Positions 32,554-41,536 of a DNA stretch of 53,730 bases are shown here, piece by piece. The stretch lies in assembly GCA_003165075.1 (NCBI GenBank), contig PLSM01000149.1, positions 1-53,730 of the forward strand, in the 5' to 3' direction. The DNA is from Acidobacteriaceae bacterium. GTDB lineage: Bacteria > Acidobacteriota > Terriglobia > Terriglobales > Acidobacteriaceae. The position numbers and the translations under genes were made by a program. How positions within the stretch are numbered: the first letter of the stretch is position 1; each line of letters begins with the position of its first letter. The notes below the pieces were generated by a model. That model was not told the origin of the DNA. It did no database searches and saw only the letters and a program-made list of their open reading frames with translations.

Positions 32554-33927
32554 ATGAGCCTTCTGCCTATCTTCCTCAAGCTCGATGGACGCCCCGGCCT
32601 GCTGGTTGGCGCAGGCTCTGTGGCACTGGACAAGCTCGGCAGCCTACTCAAAACCGGACTGCGCCTTCGCGTCGTTGCGCCAGAGGCGAAGGCGGAGGTC
32701 CGCCGATTGGCAGCGGAGGAAAGGCTCGAATGGGTACAGCGGCCGTTCCAACTCTCCGACCTCGACGGCAATTACCTGGTCATTGCCGCCACCAACTCCG
32801 CCGCCGTCAACTCCGCTGTGTATCAGGGCGCGGTCGAGCGCGGCATCCTGTGCAACAGCGTGGACGACATTCCCAATTGCGATTTCTTCTTCGGTTCGGT
32901 GGTTAGCCGCGGCGAGCTTCAAATCGCCATATCCACAGCCGGCGAGAGCCCTGCCGTCGCACAGCGCCTACGCCGGGAAATCGACGAGCAGTTGCCCGAG
33001 GATCTGGGTCCGTGGCTTGAGAATCTTGGCCGGCTCCGCCGCGAAGTTCTTGCCGCGCACCCCCGCACCGAGGCACGCAGATTGTTGCTCCATCAACTGG
33101 CGCAACGCCCGGTCTGCGAATCCGCTTCCTGCCCTTCGCGCCAGATTGCTCTCGCTCCGATCGACAAGCAGAATGCGAACTCGCGAGGGAAGGTACACCT
33201 GGTCGGAGCTGGTCCCGGCGATCCGGACCTGCTCACCGTCAAGGCACTGCGCCTCATCCAGAGCGCCGATGTCCTTCTCCACGACGATCTTGTCCCGAAT
33301 GCAATTCTCGACCTGGCCCGGTCCGGTTGTGAAGTCGTGAACGTAGGTAAGCGCTGCGGCGTCAAGAACGTTACGCAGGAAGAGATCAACGCGCTGATGG
33401 CCGAACACGCCCGCGCGCATCGTCGCGTGGTCCGGCTCAAGAGCGGCGACCCGCTCATCTTTGGCCGCGCGGCCGAGGAGATCGCGGCTCTCACCGAGGC
33501 CGGCATTCCCTTTGAAGTCGTACCTGGCATCACCGCTGCCATCGCCGCCGCTGCCGCCATTCCCTGCTCTCTCACTGATCGCAAGACGGCGTCGAAGGTC
33601 ATTTTCTCGACCGGCCACCACGCGCTGTCGCACAATCAATCGCCACTGCCGCATCGGGAGGACTCGACGCGCGTCGTCTACATGCCGGGACGGGATCTGC
33701 GCCTGCTGGCGCTTGAGTGGTTGCAGGAAGGCCTCCCGCCCGATTTCCCCTGCGCCATCGTCTCCCGCGCCGCCCAGCCAGGCCAGCAGGTCCACCGCAC
33801 CACGCTCGGCGCCCTCGGCGATGCTGCACCGGCCCACGCGCCCAGCCTGCTGATCGCCGGATGGGCTGTTCGGGAGCCGGCCGCTGTCATGTGTCCGGAA
33901 GAAGAGAGCGTCGCCGTCTCAGCCTGA
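32554..33927 (+). CDS. cysG: bifunctional siroheme synthase (precorrin-2 dehydrogenase/uroporphyrinogen-III methyltransferase)
   Basis: The protein has 457 residues. Residues 1-200 form the NAD-dependent precorrin-2 dehydrogenase/ferrochelatase part, with the Rossmann motif LLVGAGSVALDKL near 15 and ISTAGESPAVAQRLR near 130. From about 210 follows the uroporphyrinogen-III C-methyltransferase part, with VHLVGAGPGDPDLLT, VVRLKSGDPLIFGR and VVPGITAAIAAAAAIPCSLTDR. It should make siroheme for the reductase encoded immediately upstream. The final 60 residues, with MPGRDLRLLALEWLQ, are somewhat divergent from enterobacterial CysG. AGGA precedes the ATG. The operon position leaves little doubt about the role. 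Confidence 0.92.
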   Translation: MSLLPIFLKLDGRPGLLVGAGSVALDKLGSLLKTGLRLRVVAPEAKAEVRRLAAEERLEWVQRPFQLSDLDGNYLVIAATNSAAVNSAVYQGAVERGILCNSVDDIPNCDFFFGSVVSRGELQIAISTAGESPAVAQRLRREIDEQLPEDLGPWLENLGRLRREVLAAHPRTEARRLLLHQLAQRPVCESASCPSRQIALAPIDKQNANSRGKVHLVGAGPGDPDLLTVKALRLIQSADVLLHDDLVPNAILDLARSGCEVVNVGKRCGVKNVTQEEINALMAEHARAHRRVVRLKSGDPLIFGRAAEEIAALTEAGIPFEVVPGITAAIAAAAAIPCSLTDRKTASKVIFSTGHHALSHNQSPLPHREDSTRVVYMPGRDLRLLALEWLQEGLPPDFPCAIVSRAAQPGQQVHRTTLGALGDAAPAHAPSLLIAGWAVREPAAVMCPEEESVAVSA

Positions 33928-33956
33928 AGTTCAAGACCAAACCATGGAGGCCAAAA

Positions 33957-34079
33957 ATGCCTGAAACCATCGCCACTAATCCCCGCCGCGGCCTTTCGCT
34001 CGATGTATATGCCGTCGCACTTGCGCTTGCCCTCGCGCTGCTTGTTCGCCTCAATCTCATTCCTTCAATCAAGTGGTAA
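33957..34079 (+). CDS. 40-residue single-pass membrane protein in the sulfur operon
   Basis: GGAGG lies six bases before the ATG, an ideal ribosome site. The product has a short basic N-terminus ([14 protein letters not shown]), one transmembrane helix ([19 protein letters not shown]) and the tail PSIKW. It lies between siroheme synthase (29 bases upstream) and the YeiH-type transporter (67 bases downstream), and no other gene uses this stretch. I do not recognise a named family. Its place suggests a small partner or stabiliser of the transporter, which is inference. It is easy to miss because of its size. Confidence 0.75.
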   Translation: MPETIATNPRRGLSLDVYAVALALALALLVRLNLIPSIKW

Positions 34080-34146
34080 ACCCGGATGCAGCCGGCCGGA
34101 ACACCTTCCCCAAAATGCCGGTACCTGCACCTGCAAGGAGATCAAC

Positions 34147-35244
34147 ATGGCCACCGCCGCTTCATCGACTCGCCCGCTCGGCCTTGACCAACCAATTCAA
34201 CTTGGCCGCCGCATCGTCGTGCTGATTCCAGGCCTGCTGCTGCTGGCTGCCGTAGGCTGCGCGGGAAAGTTTATTGAGCAATCCATCGCCGGCTACACCA
34301 AAGCCCACCACCTGACCTTCCCCAACATTGAATATGTCCTCTGGGCCATCGTCATTGGCCTCGTCATTGCAAACACCGTCGGCATCCCGCGCATGTTTCA
34401 GGCCGGCGTGGCCACCTACGAATTCTGGCTAAAGGCCGGAATCGTGCTCCTCGGTTCCCGCTTCCTGCTCGGCGACATTCTCCACCTCGGCGGTATCTCG
34501 CTGGCGCTGGTCGCCGTGGCGCTCACCCTTTCGCTCACATTCATGCATCTGCTGGGCCGCACCTTCAAACTCAAGCCCAAGCTCACTTCTCTGCTCGCCG
34601 TCGGCTCTTCCATCTGCGGAGTCTCGGCCATCATTGCCGCCCAACCGGCCATCGACGCCGACGATGAAGACGCCTCCTATGCAATTGCCGCCATCCTCGC
34701 CCTGGGCGCAATCTCGTTGTTCACCTTTCCGCTCATCGGTCATTCGTTGCATCTGAGCGACAAGGCCTATGGCCTGTGGGCCGGCCTCGCGGTGGACAAT
34801 ACCGCAGAAGCCACCGCCGCGGGCGCTCTCTACTCCGACGCCGCAGGCAAGGTGGCCGTTCTGGCCAAGACCACGCGGAACGCCCTTATCGGCTTCGTGG
34901 TACTGGCCTACGCCATTTATTGGGCGTCGCGCGGGCAGGCCCACGCAGTAGGTAACAAGGCCGCATTCCTGTGGCGCAAGTTCCCAAAGTTCGTACTTGG
35001 ATTTCTCTTCATCTCGATCCTTGCAACTCTGGGCTTCTTCGCCAAGCCTCAACTCACGAGCCTGGCAAACCTCTCCCGCTGGGCATTCCTGTTGACCTTC
35101 GCTGGAGTAGGTCTCCGCACTAACCTACGCGAACTCGGCAAACAAGGTTGGAGACCTTTCGCGGTGGGAGCCATCGGAGAGGTCTTCATCGCTCTCGTCA
35201 CCCTCGGCCTTGTCTACGGAGCGGACCACTTCCTCCACCTCTAA
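34147..35244 (+). CDS. YeiH/UPF0324 family putative sulfate or sulfite transporter
   Basis: The protein is 365 residues from the ATG at 34147, with AAGGAG six bases upstream; an open frame from 34003 overlaps the small membrane gene and is rejected. About ten transmembrane helices are visible. Family segments include [17 protein letters not shown] near 60, [21 protein letters not shown] near 150 and [20 protein letters not shown] near 210. Relatives are annotated as sulfate or sulfonate exporters, and the direction of transport is unsettled. In an operon with sulfite reductase it could move sulfate or sulfite. It is the last gene, followed by a terminator. Confidence 0.85.
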   Translation: MATAASSTRPLGLDQPIQLGRRIVVLIPGLLLLAAVGCAGKFIEQSIAGYTKAHHLTFPNIEYVLWAIVIGLVIANTVGIPRMFQAGVATYEFWLKAGIVLLGSRFLLGDILHLGGISLALVAVALTLSLTFMHLLGRTFKLKPKLTSLLAVGSSICGVSAIIAAQPAIDADDEDASYAIAAILALGAISLFTFPLIGHSLHLSDKAYGLWAGLAVDNTAEATAAGALYSDAAGKVAVLAKTTRNALIGFVVLAYAIYWASRGQAHAVGNKAAFLWRKFPKFVLGFLFISILATLGFFAKPQLTSLANLSRWAFLLTFAGVGLRTNLRELGKQGWRPFAVGAIGEVFIALVTLGLVYGADHFLHL

Positions 35245-35262
35245 GCCGCAGACGGCAAAGAC

Positions 35263-35296
35263 AACGCCTGAGCCCTATGCGTGCGGCTCAGGCGTT
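35263..35296 (+). terminator. terminator of the sulfur operon
   Basis: AACGCCTGAGCC (35263-35274) and GGCTCAGGCGTT (35285-35296) form a perfect 12-bp stem with a 10-base loop, followed by TCTC. It starts 19 bases after the YeiH-type stop codon. Confidence 0.8.
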
Positions 35297-35417
35297 TCTC
35301 GCTGCACCGCGTCAAACACCGCTAATCCCATCGGCTTCTCCACTCATCTCATGACCGCGTTGTGATACGCAGCCGATGAGTGCCTGCCCATGCGCACCTC
35401 TGTGCGCGTCCAGCCTT

Positions 35418-35423
35418 TATACT
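35418..35423 (+). promoter_or_regulatory. possible -10 element upstream of mtnP
   Basis: TATACT at 35418-35423 lies in the 233-base gap between the sulfur-operon terminator and mtnP, about 107 bases before its start. No good -35 is found 16-18 bases upstream. The rest of the gap shows nothing else I can support. Confidence 0.3.
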
Positions 35424-35529
35424 GAGGTGTTTGCAACTAACTGGCGTGCGGGTCGGAAAACGGCCCGTCGAAGGCGGCTCAGGCGCCCTCATCGGCGTCT
35501 CTTTGTCGCTGCAATGGAAGGAGCGGGGC

Positions 35530-36396
35530 TTGATTCAAGCGGAGATCGGCATTATCGGCGGCAGCGGACTGTACTCCATGCCCGGATTCACCAACGTGCG
35601 TGAGGAGCGCGTGGAGACGCCCTTTGGCCCGCCTTCCGACGCCTTTGTACTGGGCGAACTGGAGGGGCGCAAAGTAGCTTTTCTGGCGCGGCATGGGCGC
35701 GGACACCGAATCCTGCCCTCGGAGCTGAACTTCCGCGCCAACATCTACGCATTCAAGAAACTTGGCGTGGAGCGCATACTTTCTGTCTCGGCCGTCGGCT
35801 CGCTCAAAGAAGAGCACAAACCTACCGATTTCGTGGTCCCCGACCAGTTCATCGATCGCACCTTCCACCGCATCTCCACCTTTTTTGGCGATGGGATTGT
35901 GGGCCACGTAGCCTTTGGCGACCCGGTTTGCGCCACCGTGGCCAGCACCGCAGCCCAGGCTTGCGCCACAGTGGGAGTGGTGGGCAAGCTGGGCGGCACC
36001 TATGTTTGCATGGAAGGCCCGCAGTTTTCTACCAAGGCGGAGTCGAACCTCTACCGCAGTTGGGGCGCGGACGTGATCGGCATGACCAATCTGCAAGAGG
36101 CCAAGCTGGCCCGCGAAGCTGAAATCTGCTACGGCACAGTGGCCATGGTCACCGACTACGATTGCTGGCGCGAAGGCCATGACGCGGTCACCATCGAAGA
36201 GATTGTGGCCGTTCTGCATCAGAACGCAGAGAACGCCGCCAAAGTGGTGAAGGCTGCGGTGGCAGCTATGCCGGTGGAGCGAGCCTGCGCCTGCGCCTCA
36301 GCGGCCCGCTTTGCGGTACTCACCCAACCCGATGCAATTCCCGCGGCAACAAAAGAACGGCTCAATCTGCTGTTTGGAAAGTATCTTGGCTGGTAA
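35530..36396 (+). CDS. mtnP: S-methyl-5'-thioadenosine phosphorylase
   Basis: The start is a TTG at 35530 with AAGGAG six bases before it; the protein then opens [15 protein letters not shown], as MTAPs do. The 288-residue product has [19 protein letters not shown] near 54, [13 protein letters not shown] near 160 and [14 protein letters not shown] near 185, with TDYDCW near 208. It splits methylthioadenosine from polyamine or quorum-signal synthesis into adenine and methylthioribose-1-phosphate. The open frame extends to 35380 upstream but lacks family similarity. It is followed 46 bases later by a PfkB kinase gene. Confidence 0.92.
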   Translation: MIQAEIGIIGGSGLYSMPGFTNVREERVETPFGPPSDAFVLGELEGRKVAFLARHGRGHRILPSELNFRANIYAFKKLGVERILSVSAVGSLKEEHKPTDFVVPDQFIDRTFHRISTFFGDGIVGHVAFGDPVCATVASTAAQACATVGVVGKLGGTYVCMEGPQFSTKAESNLYRSWGADVIGMTNLQEAKLAREAEICYGTVAMVTDYDCWREGHDAVTIEEIVAVLHQNAENAAKVVKAAVAAMPVERACACASAARFAVLTQPDAIPAATKERLNLLFGKYLGW

Positions 36397-36442
36397 CAAG
36401 AGCGCTGGTGAGTTAGTTGATCCGATTTGGAAAGGAAGATGC

Positions 36443-37369
36443 ATGGCAATTACCGTAGTGGGCAGCGTTGCCTTCGATTCGATTGAGACACCGGCGGGCC
36501 GGCGAGAGCGTTGCCTGGGCGGCGCAGCTACGTATTTTTCCCTGGCGGCCAGCTATTTTACCGATGTCCGCGTCATCGCCGTGGTCGGCGAAGATTTTGG
36601 CGCCGATGAAGAGGCCGTCTTCCAAGCTCGCGGCATCGACACGCGCGGCATCGAGCGGGCCGCCGGCAAGAGCTTCTTTTGGGAGGGATCGTATCTCGAC
36701 AATCTCAACGAGGCCAAGACCCACGCTACCGAGCTAAACGTCTTTGGATCCTTTGCACCCAAGATTCCCGAGGCCTACGGCGACTCGCAGTTCCTGTTCC
36801 TGGCCAACATCGATCCGGTGCTGCAGCGCCGCGTGCGCGAAGCCATGCCCCAGGCACGCCTGGTGGCCGGCGACACCATGAACTACTGGATCAAGGATCA
36901 TCGCGCGGCGCTGTTGGAGGTTTTGAAGGGACTCGACATTTTGCTCATCAACGACACGGAGGCCCGCATGCTGGCGGGCAACAACAACCTCTTGCAGGCT
37001 GCTCACGCGGTGCTGACAATGGGGCCGCGCATGCTGGTGGTGAAGCACGGCGAGTATGGAGCGACCTTATTCCACGGCTCTGCCGCAAACGTTAAGAGTG
37101 GGGAGCGCACATTCAGAGCCCCGGCGCTGCCGCTGGAAGAAGTCGTAGACCCCACCGGCGCGGGCGATAGCTTTGCCGGCGGCTTCTTTGGCTATCTGGC
37201 CTCGCAGGCTGAGCTCACGCCGGGAGCTTTTCGCCGCGCCATGTTCTACGGCAGTGTCATGGGCTCGTTCGCCGTGCAGCGGTTCGGCACGGAGCGCTTG
37301 CAGCAATTGTCGCGCGACGAGATCGATCACCGGTTTACCCTTTTCCGCGAGTTGACCCACCTTGACTGA
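36443..37369 (+). CDS. PfkB family carbohydrate kinase
   Basis: The protein is 308 residues from the ATG at 36443 (AAGGAAG upstream; the open frame to 36311 overlaps mtnP and is not used). It opens with VVGSVAFDSIETPAG and a GGAATYFSLAAS sugar-binding segment. It ends with the ATP/catalytic motif DPTGAGDSFAGG, catalytic base Asp242. It should phosphorylate a sugar or nucleoside in the cytoplasm. Placement directly after mtnP suggests a substrate from the same salvage route, such as a purine or methylthioribose derivative, but this is only inference. Its stop codon overlaps the start of the next gene. Confidence 0.85.
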   Translation: MAITVVGSVAFDSIETPAGRRERCLGGAATYFSLAASYFTDVRVIAVVGEDFGADEEAVFQARGIDTRGIERAAGKSFFWEGSYLDNLNEAKTHATELNVFGSFAPKIPEAYGDSQFLFLANIDPVLQRRVREAMPQARLVAGDTMNYWIKDHRAALLEVLKGLDILLINDTEARMLAGNNNLLQAAHAVLTMGPRMLVVKHGEYGATLFHGSAANVKSGERTFRAPALPLEEVVDPTGAGDSFAGGFFGYLASQAELTPGAFRRAMFYGSVMGSFAVQRFGTERLQQLSRDEIDHRFTLFRELTHLD

Positions 37370-38972
37370 ATCGCCCGTTCGCCGCGCCGAGTGGCTGGCT
37401 GTGCTGGCCTGTTGCACGGCAGCTTCGCTCGCGGCGGTCGAGTGGAGCTGGCGCAATAGCGCCATGCTCAACTATGGCGATGCGGTAGCCCACCTGCATA
37501 TTGCGCGACGCGTTCTTGATTCCCACCGGCCCGGACTCGCGCAATTAGGTTCGGTGTGGCTGCCGCTGCCGCACCTCTTTCTGTTGCCCTTTGTCGCTGT
37601 GTATCGCTGGTGGGCCAACGGCATTGCGGGCATGATCCCCTCGGCCCTTGCCTATCTTGCCGGCTGTGCCGGGGTCTACCGGTTGGCACGGCGCTGGCTT
37701 CCTCCGCTCGCAGCCGCCCTCACGCTGGCCTTCTTCGCCACCAATCCCAATCTGCTCTATCTGCAGACCACCGCCATGACTGAGCCGCTGTTTTTGTGCG
37801 AGCTGATCTGGACCGTGGTTTGGCTGGTCGAATGGCGAGCCAGCCTGGAAGTCTCTCCGCGCCATGCCTCTCGCCTGCTGTGGTGCATCGCGGCTTCCCT
37901 GGTAGCCGCAATTTTTACGCGTTATGACGGCTGGATTTTGGCCTTGTTGGCCTGGGTGTGCGTGGGCCTGGTGTTGCTTCGCCGAGGCGAATTGCGTTCC
38001 CGCGCATTCTGGCTGGCAGGCGCCGTGGTCGTCGCCGCTCCTGTTGCCTGGTTCGTCTACAACGCTTCGGTCTTCGGCGACTGGCTCGAATTCGCACGGG
38101 GGCCTTATTCCGCCAAGGCTATCGAGTTGCGCACTGCCGCGCCCGGCTGGCCTCCGCACCCAGGCTGGCACAACCCCTGGGTTTCGATGCAGCTCTTCAC
38201 CAAGGCCGCGGAGATGGACGCAGCCGCAGTTGCATGGGGCAACGTGGTGCTGACGATCAGTCTTCTCGGCACAGCCTGGGCCTGGATCACTGCGCGCCGC
38301 CGCGAATTCCTGTGGGCGCTGCTTCTGTGGCTGCCGATCCCCTTCTATGCATATTCGGTGGCTTACAACTCGGTGCCCATCTTTCTTCCGGTCTGGTGGC
38401 CTCACTCCTGGTACAACACCCGCTATGGAATCGAGCTCTTGCCGGCCCTCGCGCTGGGATTGGGCTTTGCCGCGCAATTCGCATTGGCCGCAGTGGGTGA
38501 GTTCAAGCCACGGTGGAAGGGCTATGCAGCAGGCCTGTTGTTTGCGTGGGTTGCCCTGAACGCCTGGCAAGTAGTGCGCGAGCGGCCGCTGATTTACATC
38601 GAGGGCACAAAGAACATTGACGCCCGTCGGCCCTTCGAAATCCAGATTCCCCCCGTCCTGCGTGCCCTGCTCGCCACGCGCCCCGGCGGCGTGATCCTGA
38701 TGGATACATCCACTTACCCGCAACTTGTCGCGCTTACCGGAATCCCCCTGCGCCAGACCATCAACGAGAGCGACAAGGAACTCTATCGCGCCGCGCTGGC
38801 GGAGCCTGCACAACACGCGGCCATTGTGCTTGCTTTCGACGGCGACGCGATCGACGACGCCGTAAAGGCGCACCCCACTGGACTCACGGCTGCCGGCCGT
38901 TTCATAGCCCCTGGCCAGGCTCCGGGCACGGTTTACGTCTCCGATACCCGAGCCCTCAACAAAGGACAGTAG
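37362..38972 (+). CDS. GT39-like multi-pass membrane glycosyltransferase
   Basis: The protein has 536 residues from a TTG that overlaps the kinase stop codon by eight bases. After a first helix comes NYGDAVAHLHIARRVLDS, the acidic first loop typical of the ArnT/PMT (GT-C) fold. Further helices follow, with PNLLYLQTTAMTEPLF near 125. The C-terminal part is a soluble domain. Such proteins transfer sugars from polyprenyl-phosphate donors to lipids or proteins on the outer face of the membrane. The acceptor is unknown. A second, distinct GT39-like gene lies at 48.5-50.1 kb. Confidence 0.78.
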   Translation: MTESPVRRAEWLAVLACCTAASLAAVEWSWRNSAMLNYGDAVAHLHIARRVLDSHRPGLAQLGSVWLPLPHLFLLPFVAVYRWWANGIAGMIPSALAYLAGCAGVYRLARRWLPPLAAALTLAFFATNPNLLYLQTTAMTEPLFLCELIWTVVWLVEWRASLEVSPRHASRLLWCIAASLVAAIFTRYDGWILALLAWVCVGLVLLRRGELRSRAFWLAGAVVVAAPVAWFVYNASVFGDWLEFARGPYSAKAIELRTAAPGWPPHPGWHNPWVSMQLFTKAAEMDAAAVAWGNVVLTISLLGTAWAWITARRREFLWALLLWLPIPFYAYSVAYNSVPIFLPVWWPHSWYNTRYGIELLPALALGLGFAAQFALAAVGEFKPRWKGYAAGLLFAWVALNAWQVVRERPLIYIEGTKNIDARRPFEIQIPPVLRALLATRPGGVILMDTSTYPQLVALTGIPLRQTINESDKELYRAALAEPAQHAAIVLAFDGDAIDDAVKAHPTGLTAAGRFIAPGQAPGTVYVSDTRALNKGQ

Positions 38973-39000
38973 CGGTGTTAGCATCGGGCAAGGTATCTGC

Positions 39001-39720
39001 ATGAGCACAGCCCTCGCACAGTTCGCGCAGCCCTTCGACTTCAGTTGGCTGCAACAGGTGGTCGTGGTGGACGGCGCAATTAGCCGCCTGCTGATAGCAT
39101 GCCTGCTGGGCAGTCTCGTCGGGCTGGAACGCGAGGCCAAGCGGAAGGCCGCAGGCGTACGCACAAATCTGCTGATCTGCATGGGCAGCGCGTTCTTCAC
39201 GCTGCTTTCGGCGGTGCTGGCCGGCGACGCCAATCCCGATAAGGGCCGCGTGGCCTCCAACATCGTGCAGGGAATCGGCTTTCTGGGCGCGGGCCTCATC
39301 CTCCACAACCGCAGCCGCATCAGCGGCCTTACCAGCGCCGCCAGCGTCTTCGTGGTGGCCTCTATCGGCATGGCCTGCGGTGCAGGACTTTTTGCAGCGG
39401 CTGCGGTCGCCGCGGTCATTGTCATTCTCGCTCTCGAGTTGGTTGGCTTCTTAGAGCAGCGCGCAAGCATCAAAATCTATCCGCTGATCTACGAGGCCCG
39501 CGGCCGTGACGAGGCGGCCATGCTGCAGTCGATTCTGGACGCGATGGACAAGGCGGGCGAGCGGCTTGCGACCGTGGATCGCGACGCCATCGGCGAACTG
39601 CAACGCGTCAGTTTTACGCTCACCGCCACCAAAAAGCAGCACGAGCGGCTGCACTCGCAACTTGGCGCCGAACCCGCCATCAGCGCGCTGTTCACATTCC
39701 GCGATCCGGAGGAAGATTGA
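39001..39720 (+). CDS. MgtC/SapB family membrane protein
   Basis: The protein has 239 residues. The MgtC domain covers about residues 25-150: RLLIACLLGSLVGLEREAKRK, VRTNLLICMGSAFFTLLS, VQGIGFLGAGLIL and GLTSAASVFVVASIGMACG. A C-terminal cytoplasmic ACT-like domain of about 80 residues follows. MgtC proteins are linked to survival at low magnesium and to control of ATP synthase in some pathogens; in soil bacteria the role is unclear. The stop codon overlaps the TTG start of the DapF-like gene by four bases, so the genes are coupled. Confidence 0.9.
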   Translation: MSTALAQFAQPFDFSWLQQVVVVDGAISRLLIACLLGSLVGLEREAKRKAAGVRTNLLICMGSAFFTLLSAVLAGDANPDKGRVASNIVQGIGFLGAGLILHNRSRISGLTSAASVFVVASIGMACGAGLFAAAAVAAVIVILALELVGFLEQRASIKIYPLIYEARGRDEAAMLQSILDAMDKAGERLATVDRDAIGELQRVSFTLTATKKQHERLHSQLGAEPAISALFTFRDPEED

Positions 39721-40535
39721 TTCCCTTCACCAAGGCCCACGCCTGCGGCAACGACTTTCTCATCGTCACCGAGGACGCCGCGGCGGGCCACGACCGGGCA
39801 AGCCTGACGCGCCGCCTGTGCGCGCGCAACACCGGCATTGGCGCCGATGGCATTGAGTTTTTCGCATGGACCGGCCCCGTTTCGGGCCGCCTTCGCCTGC
39901 ACAATGCCGACGGCTCCATTGCCGAGATCAGTGGTAACGGCACCCGCTGCGTCGCCGCGTGGATGGCCGCTTCGCTCGCTTCCAAGCCCGGCGACGAATT
40001 GCGCATTGAAACCGATGCCGGGCTGCGCGTGTGCCATGTAAACGCGGTGAGCACCAGCAGCGGCTACTCCATTGAAGTCACCACGGGAATGGGTGTTCCG
40101 ACTATCATGCCGCGGACCGTGCGGCTCGCAGACGGTCTGGAAATCGCAGGCGCAGAGGTCTCCACCGGCAACCCGCACTTCGTTATCGTGGCCGACAATG
40201 CGGAGTTCCGCGTGGCCGGCCGGTCATGGCACGACCTCGGCGCCCAGATCTGTGTCCATCCCGATTTTCCTCACCAGACCAACGTCGAGTTCGTGCGCAT
40301 CCTCGGCCAGCAGGAGATTGAGATTCGCATCTTCGAACGCGGCGTCGGTCCTACCACTTCTTCCGGCACCGGCAGTTCCGCCTCGGCCACAGGCGCAATT
40401 TCATTGGGGTTGGCCGGGTCGCCCTTGCGTGTGGTGGCTCCCGGTGGCGCGCAGACCGTTATTTGGAACGGCCCTGGCACCGAACTGTACCTTACCGGTC
40501 CAGCTTCCCTGATTGCACGCGGCGAGGCGTGGTGA
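39717..40535 (+). CDS. dapF: diaminopimelate epimerase-like protein with serine at both catalytic cysteine positions
   Basis: The protein has 272 residues from a TTG start with GAGGAAG just upstream. The DapF frame is clear: FTKAHACGNDFLIV, NTGIGADGIE, LHNADGSIAEISGNGTRC, STGNPHFVIV and FERGVGPTTSSGTGSSAS. In standard DapF the two acid/base cysteines sit in CGNG and ACGTGAC. Here both are serine: Ser72 (codon AGT) and Ser216 (codon TCC). The codons are unambiguous in the reads shown. Either this is a variant chemistry, a different substrate or a non-racemising relative. Its neighbours are an LD-carboxypeptidase and Mpl, so murein peptide recycling is the likely setting. The symbol is by family only. 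Confidence 0.82.
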   Translation: MIPFTKAHACGNDFLIVTEDAAAGHDRASLTRRLCARNTGIGADGIEFFAWTGPVSGRLRLHNADGSIAEISGNGTRCVAAWMAASLASKPGDELRIETDAGLRVCHVNAVSTSSGYSIEVTTGMGVPTIMPRTVRLADGLEIAGAEVSTGNPHFVIVADNAEFRVAGRSWHDLGAQICVHPDFPHQTNVEFVRILGQQEIEIRIFERGVGPTTSSGTGSSASATGAISLGLAGSPLRVVAPGGAQTVIWNGPGTELYLTGPASLIARGEAW

Positions 40536-40537
40536 CG

Positions 40538-41482
40538 ATGAACGCTCCGTCCGCGTCCAGGCCGTTTTTGCCACTCGCCCCCATCCACAAGGGTGAGGGC
40601 ATCAGCGTAATCTCGCCCGCTTCATTCGCCAGCCCCGAGCGCGTGAATCGCGGCCTCGACCGGTTGCGCGCATTAGGTTACGCACCCCGGCCTGGCACTC
40701 ACACCCAGACGCGCGGGCCACTCTTCTTTGCCGGAACGCCCGCCGAGCGCCTTGTCGATCTGCACACGGCATTCGCCGACCCCGACACCGGTATCGTGGC
40801 CTGTGTGCGCGGCGGTTATGGGTCCAACTATCTTCTCCCTGGCCTTGATATCGGACTCATCCGTAATCATCCCAAACCCTTCTTCGCCTACAGCGACATG
40901 ACCGGCATTCAACTGCGTCTGCTCGACCAACTCGGCCTGCCCGCATTTCACGGCCCCATGGTCGCCGCGGATTTCTCGCTCGAAGACGGCGTCCACCTGG
41001 CTAGCTTTCAATCGGCGCTGGCCGGCCAGCCCTATTGTGTAGGCGCATCCGAGGGCCTGCGCTCCTTGAAGCCCGGCACTGCACACGGCACTCTCTATGG
41101 CGGCTGCCTCAGCATATTGGTTTCTCTGCTCGGCACGCCCTGGGAACCGTCCACAGAGAACAAGCTCCTCTTCCTTGAAGACATCGGCGCCAAACCCTAC
41201 CAGGTTGACCGCATGTTGTGGCAGTTGCGCGAGGCGGGCAAGTTTGAAGGCCTGCGCGGCCTCGTCTTTGGTGAAATGGTCGATTGCGCGTCGCCGGGCG
41301 CAGCGCCCGAGTTACTCGAACAAGCCATCCTGAGCGCCTTTCACGATTTCGACGGCCCCATCGCCATCGGCCTGCGCAGCGGTCATGTTTCGCACCAGAA
41401 TGTAACCCTGACCTTCGGCTATGAGGCCCAGTTGACTGTTGCCGCGGACGCCGTGCTCCAGTTGAGAGGTAAACCATGCTAG
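40538..41482 (+). CDS. ldcA: S66 family LD-carboxypeptidase
   Basis: The protein is 314 residues from the ATG at 40538; a GTG at 40532 overlapping the preceding stop is an alternative. The S66 catalytic set is present: Ser96 in RGGYGSNYLL, Glu214 in LFLEDIGAKPYQVDRM and His283 in RSGHVSHQN. No signal peptide is seen, so it is cytoplasmic. It should remove the terminal D-alanine from murein tetrapeptides that have been re-imported, giving the tripeptide used by Mpl, whose gene is next. MccF-type immunity peptidases share the fold but the context favours LdcA. Confidence 0.87.
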   Translation: MNAPSASRPFLPLAPIHKGEGISVISPASFASPERVNRGLDRLRALGYAPRPGTHTQTRGPLFFAGTPAERLVDLHTAFADPDTGIVACVRGGYGSNYLLPGLDIGLIRNHPKPFFAYSDMTGIQLRLLDQLGLPAFHGPMVAADFSLEDGVHLASFQSALAGQPYCVGASEGLRSLKPGTAHGTLYGGCLSILVSLLGTPWEPSTENKLLFLEDIGAKPYQVDRMLWQLREAGKFEGLRGLVFGEMVDCASPGAAPELLEQAILSAFHDFDGPIAIGLRSGHVSHQNVTLTFGYEAQLTVAADAVLQLRGKPC

Positions 41483-41536
41483 GCAGACTGCTCAGAAACG
41501 TGAGCATGTGTCAGAGACGGAGGCGGCGGTGACACC

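Noticed and set aside
34003..34146. Upstream extension of the YeiH-type frame
   Set aside because: It overlaps the 40-residue membrane gene in another frame, and the ATG at 34147 has AAGGAG at ideal spacing.
36311..36442. Upstream extension of the PfkB frame
   Set aside because: It overlaps the 3' end of mtnP. The ATG at 36443 has a ribosome site and begins at the conserved kinase motif.
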